Assembly: GCA_022708005.1 (NCBI GenBank)
Contig: JAKIZN010000058.1
Span: forward strand, 1-8,341
DNA: 8,341 bases
Direction: 5' to 3'
Source of the DNA: Bacteroidota bacterium
GTDB taxonomy: Bacteria; Bacteroidota; Ignavibacteria; Kapaibacteriales; UBA2268
In this document: piece after piece, positions 5,934 to 8,341 of the stretch
Layout: each line of letters begins with the position of its first letter
Position numbering within the stretch: the first letter of the stretch is position 1
The notes under the pieces: generated by a model
The model's input: the letters and a program-made list of their open reading frames with translations, nothing else
Database searches by the model: none
What the model was told of the DNA's origin: nothing
Translations under genes and position numbers: made by a program

Positions 5934-6554
5934 ATGGGTATACCAGAAAAATTAAAAGAAATGGTAGCTTACTTAAAGGATTGTAAGATAGGACTATCAT
6001 CATATTCTGATGACGGTAGAGTAAATTCTTCTTTTAACGAGGACGAGATTTTAAATATATTAGTAAAAAAATTTGATATAGAAGTTCCTAGAAGTAGAGC
6101 TTGGTTTGATTTTTCTTTTAAACATAAAAAAGAGTTTTACCCTGTTAACATTAAAATAACCAATACAATGAGTGCTGACAATTTAAATTGCAAATTAGGA
6201 ATTTATTATGCACTTACAGGTCTAATTCCCGACTTCGCCAACGAGATAAATTGGAAGTCATATTTTGAAAAGCTAAAAGAAAATCTGGGTATATCCGAAA
6301 GTGATTATTATTTTTTAGTTTTTAACAAAGAAGACAATGGGGATATTTTTGCAAATTCTTTAAAAGGTCTATCCGCATTACAGCCGAGCGGGAATAACCT
6401 TCCTTTTCAATGTAAATGGGATAGCAATAGAGAATATATTGATAGAACTTTTGATGAAAGCAAGCAGTTTATATTGACTGTATTCGGTCAGTCCATTAAA
6501 TTGCGATCAGAAATTTATTTCAACTTTAAACAATCGTTTCCAGAATATGTATAA
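5934..6554 (+). CDS. Type II restriction endonuclease, PD-(D/E)XK-like with NxK variant
   Basis: A 206-residue protein, probably the DNA-cleaving half of a type II restriction-modification pair. The likely catalytic core is FDF (D59) followed 12 residues later by VNIK (N72, K74), a D-Xn-N-x-K arrangement. The PD-(D/E)XK fold usually has D or E where N72 is; MspI is a known enzyme with Asn there. An acidic helix before the core (NEDEILNIL, 35-43) could supply the extra acidic residue. The segment ADNLNCKLGIYYALTG (81-96) looks conserved-type, but I cannot name the subfamily or the recognition site. The start ATG has AAGGGA 5-6 nt upstream. It overlaps the methyltransferase gene by 8 nt, which is the strongest support for its role. 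Arg codons are AGA in 5 of 6 cases, unlike rocD upstream. No controller (C) gene is present. Confidence 0.78.
   Translation: MGIPEKLKEMVAYLKDCKIGLSSYSDDGRVNSSFNEDEILNILVKKFDIEVPRSRAWFDFSFKHKKEFYPVNIKITNTMSADNLNCKLGIYYALTGLIPDFANEINWKSYFEKLKENLGISESDYYFLVFNKEDNGDIFANSLKGLSALQPSGNNLPFQCKWDSNREYIDRTFDESKQFILTVFGQSIKLRSEIYFNFKQSFPEYV
6474..6502 (+). promoter_or_regulatory. Possible internal promoter for the methyltransferase gene
   Basis: Within the end of the nuclease gene, TTGACT (6474-6479) is separated by 17 nt from TAAATT (6497-6502), resembling a sigma-70 promoter (5/6 and 4/6 matches). A start near 6509 would give a leader of about 38 nt to the methyltransferase ATG. An inverted repeat GACTG (6476-6480)/CAGTC (6489-6493) overlaps the -35 element and could be an operator. 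This is a group-typical promoter elsewhere, not the Bacteroidota type, so the call is tentative. Confidence 0.25.
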
Positions 6555-7695
6555 CGTAAAAAACTTTGGGCAGGTTTTTACGCCTGATTATATTGTTGCT
6601 CAAATGCTTCAATTAAGGGAAAATTATGGAAGTATTTTAGAGCCTTCATGCGGCGATGGTGCTTTTTTTAAAAACATTGCTGGATGTGATGGTATTGAAA
6701 TCGATGGAAATATATGCCCTAAAAACGCCTTAAATATTGATTTTTTTGAGTTTTCAATTGAAAACAAATACGATACTATTATAGGCAATCCTCCGTATGT
6801 TAGATACCAAGATATTATGGAGAGCACAAAGCGAAAACTCGTTAGCAATTTATTCGACGAAAGATCTAATTTATATTTATTTTTCATTGAAAAGTGCATT
6901 AATCATCTAAACCCTAACGGTGAGCTAATATTTATTACCCCAAGGGACTTTCTAAAAGCTACTTCTTCAGCAAAATTAAATGAATTTATTTTTCAAAATG
7001 GCACTATCACAGAATTTATAGATCTCGGGGATAAAAAGGTATTTAATGGATTTACGCCAAATACTGCTATTTGGAGGTTCGAAAAAGGCAATTTTACGAG
7101 AAAAACAAATGTTTCTAAGACGTTTACACTACAAAATGGACAATTGCTTTTTACTGATAATCACTATCCTATTAAGTTTAATGATATATTTTTTGTGAAA
7201 GTTGGCGCAGTAAGCGGCAATGATGCGATATTTACAACCGAAGAGCATTTTAATAAGGAATTTGTCTGTTCATCAACAAATAAAAATGGCACACTAAAAA
7301 AAATGCTTTTTAATGAATATCATCCGTATTTAGAAGATTACAAGGAGCAATTGCTTTCAAGAGGAATAAAGGAATTTAATTCAGATAATTGGTGGATGTG
7401 GGGCAGGTCTCACTATATATCAAAAGAAAAAAGAATCTACGTTAATTCTAAAACAAGGAATCCAAATCCATTTTTTGTTAATGATTGTTTAGATTATGAT
7501 GGGTCAATCCTTGCAATATTCCCTAAAGACCAAACTTTAGATGTTTATGAAATTTGCGATGATTTAAACAAAGTAAATTGGTTTGAATTAGGATTTGTGT
7601 GCGATGGTAGATTTATTTTTTCCCAACGAAGTTTAGAAAATAGTATTTTACCAGATACATTTAAGAAATATATTTATAGCAATAAATTATTTTAA
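6547..7695 (+). CDS. N6-adenine DNA methyltransferase (gamma class, TaqI/Eco57I-like)
   Basis: The modification half of the pair: it should transfer methyl from S-adenosylmethionine to adenine N6 in the recognition site and so protect host DNA. The 382 residues show, in gamma-class order, motif X (GQVFTPDYIVAQM, 8-20), the SAM-binding motif I (LEPSCGDGAF, 31-40), motif II (GIEID, 49-53), motif III (NIDFFEF, 63-69), catalytic motif IV NPPY (81-84), NPNGELIFITPRDFL (122-136) and the FTPNTAIWRF strand (169-178). Residues about 180-382 would be the target recognition domain, with GAVSGNDAIF (220-229) typical of TaqI-like enzymes. It is complete but short for the group. The ATG lies inside the nuclease gene (8-nt overlap), so translation is likely coupled. 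Arg codons are AGA/AGG in 11 of 13 cases. The target sequence cannot be deduced. Confidence 0.93.
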   Translation: MYNVKNFGQVFTPDYIVAQMLQLRENYGSILEPSCGDGAFFKNIAGCDGIEIDGNICPKNALNIDFFEFSIENKYDTIIGNPPYVRYQDIMESTKRKLVSNLFDERSNLYLFFIEKCINHLNPNGELIFITPRDFLKATSSAKLNEFIFQNGTITEFIDLGDKKVFNGFTPNTAIWRFEKGNFTRKTNVSKTFTLQNGQLLFTDNHYPIKFNDIFFVKVGAVSGNDAIFTTEEHFNKEFVCSSTNKNGTLKKMLFNEYHPYLEDYKEQLLSRGIKEFNSDNWWMWGRSHYISKEKRIYVNSKTRNPNPFFVNDCLDYDGSILAIFPKDQTLDVYEICDDLNKVNWFELGFVCDGRFIFSQRSLENSILPDTFKKYIYSNKLF

Positions 7696-7730
7696 AATAT
7701 AATTTAATAGTATTTTTAAAAGTTTTTTTT
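7690..7730 (+). terminator. Weak AT-only hairpin plus T8 after the methyltransferase
   Basis: TTTTAAAATA (7690-7699) pairs with TATTTTTAAAA (7711-7721) with one bulged base; a G and eight T residues follow (7723-7730). It overlaps the methyltransferase stop codon. The stem has no G-C pairs, so termination would be weak at best, but the T-run placement is right for an intrinsic terminator closing the restriction-modification operon. Confidence 0.3.
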
Positions 7731-7754
7731 CACAATTTTTATAGGTGTTATAAA

Positions 7755-8341
7755 ATGAAAAAAGTAAATGTAATCATCATTGGCGCGGCAGGGCGCGATT
7801 TCCACAATTTCAATACAATATATCGCGGCAACGATATGTTTAATGTAGTAGCTTTTACTGCTGCTCAGATACCAGATATTGATGGTCGTAAATATCCAGC
7901 TTCTTTGGCTGGCAGCCTATATCCAGATGGTATTCCAATTTATGATGAATCAGATTTGGAAAAGCTAATTGCCGAGCACAAAGTTGATGAGTGCGTTTTA
8001 TCATATAGCGACCTTTCTTACGATACAGTTATGCACCTTGCATCGCGAGTAATGGCTGCAGGCGCAAAGTTTTCAGTAATGGGCTCAACTCCTACTATGA
8101 TTGAATCCACAAAACCAGTTATTTCCGTATGCGCAGTTCGCACAGGTTGTGGCAAAAGCCAGACTACGCGCGAAGTTGTTCGCCAATTGCTTGCTATGGG
8201 CAAAAAAGTGGTTTCGATTCGTCACCCAATGCCTTATGGCGACTTAGAAGCACAAAAAGTTCAACGCTTCGCTACAATTGAAGATTTGTCGAAGCATAAA
8301 TGCACAATCGAAGAAATGGAAGAATACGAACCACATATTGA
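7755..8341 (+). CDS. COG2403-type P-loop GTPase, cyclic 2,3-diphosphoglycerate synthetase homologue (partial)
   Basis: The first 195 codons of a protein cut by the window edge; family members are roughly 440-460 residues. It resembles archaeal cyclic 2,3-diphosphoglycerate synthetase (Methanothermus CpgS) and bacterial proteins annotated as predicted GTPases (COG2403). Seen: a Rossmann-like N-terminus with VIIIGAAGRDFHNFN (6-20), VAFTAAQIPDIDGRKYP (32-48), LYPDGIPI (55-62), then the P-loop domain from about residue 120 with SVCAVRTGCGKSQTTR (124-139), IRHPMPYGDLEAQKVQRFAT (155-174) and CTIEEMEEYEPHI (183-195). The P-loop has GCGKS but not the first Gly of a classic Walker A. The start ATG has AGGTG 7 nt upstream. 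All nine Arg codons are CGN, as in the host-like genes. The bacterial substrate is not established; rocD lies next door apart from the inserted restriction cassette. Confidence 0.88.
   Translation, partial: MKKVNVIIIGAAGRDFHNFNTIYRGNDMFNVVAFTAAQIPDIDGRKYPASLAGSLYPDGIPIYDESDLEKLIAEHKVDECVLSYSDLSYDTVMHLASRVMAAGAKFSVMGSTPTMIESTKPVISVCAVRTGCGKSQTTREVVRQLLAMGKKVVSIRHPMPYGDLEAQKVQRFATIEDLSKHKCTIEEMEEYEPHI

Noticed and set aside
6624..6899. A 91-codon minus-strand frame inside the methyltransferase
   Set aside because: Antisense to motifs I-IV of the methyltransferase; no support.
5892..7754. Flanking direct repeats or an insertion sequence around the restriction cassette
   Set aside because: No convincing target duplication, inverted ends or transposase remnant could be found by eye.
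1..8341. CRISPR arrays, tRNA or rRNA genes
   Set aside because: No regularly spaced repeats and no tRNA- or rRNA-like segments were seen; nearly all DNA outside 4282-4697 is protein-coding.

Overview
The window is an 8.3 kb piece of a bacterial chromosome with moderately low GC. The core genes look like ordinary housekeeping and accessory genes of the Bacteroidota/Chlorobi side of the tree (FCB group). This placement is an inference. It rests on a TTTG-N19-TAnnTTTG promoter at 4391-4421, which is the Bacteroidota sigma-A type, on the lack of Shine-Dalgarno sequences in front of some genes, and on the general look of the proteins. No rRNA, tRNA or other taxonomic marker is present.

Layout. 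On the minus strand, 1-1059 carries feoA and the N-terminal G domain of feoB (cut by the window edge), overlapping by ATGA: a ferrous-iron uptake operon with a candidate promoter and a TTAGGTT/AACTAAA dyad upstream. Also on the minus strand, 1203-3026 is typA/bipA, a ribosome-associated translational GTPase. Divergent from it, 3115-4281 encodes a GT4-type glycosyltransferase resembling the PEP-CTERM/EpsH-associated sugar transferases. A 400-bp gap (4282-4697) holds a strong palindrome, a near-perfect Bacteroidota promoter and a 47-codon open frame. Then rocD (ornithine aminotransferase, TTG start with a clear Shine-Dalgarno) runs from 4698 to 5891.

Between 5892 and 7754 sits a compact two-gene type II restriction-modification cassette: a 206-residue PD-(D/E)XK-like nuclease with an Asn in the usual acidic position, followed with an 8-nt overlap by a 382-residue gamma-type N6-adenine methyltransferase (NPPY). 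Arginine codon use in this pair (16 of 19 AGA/AGG) differs sharply from the genes on both sides (3 of 23), so it is best read as a recently acquired block placed between rocD and the next gene.

The window ends inside a COG2403-type P-loop protein (7755 to the edge), a bacterial homologue of archaeal cyclic 2,3-diphosphoglycerate synthetase whose bacterial role is not known to me. rocD and this gene may once have been direct neighbours. I do not see a clearly new multi-gene system. The points most worth following are the restriction nuclease with its variant active site and possible internal methyltransferase promoter, the bacterial COG2403 protein beside rocD, and the small frame with its own promoter in front of rocD.
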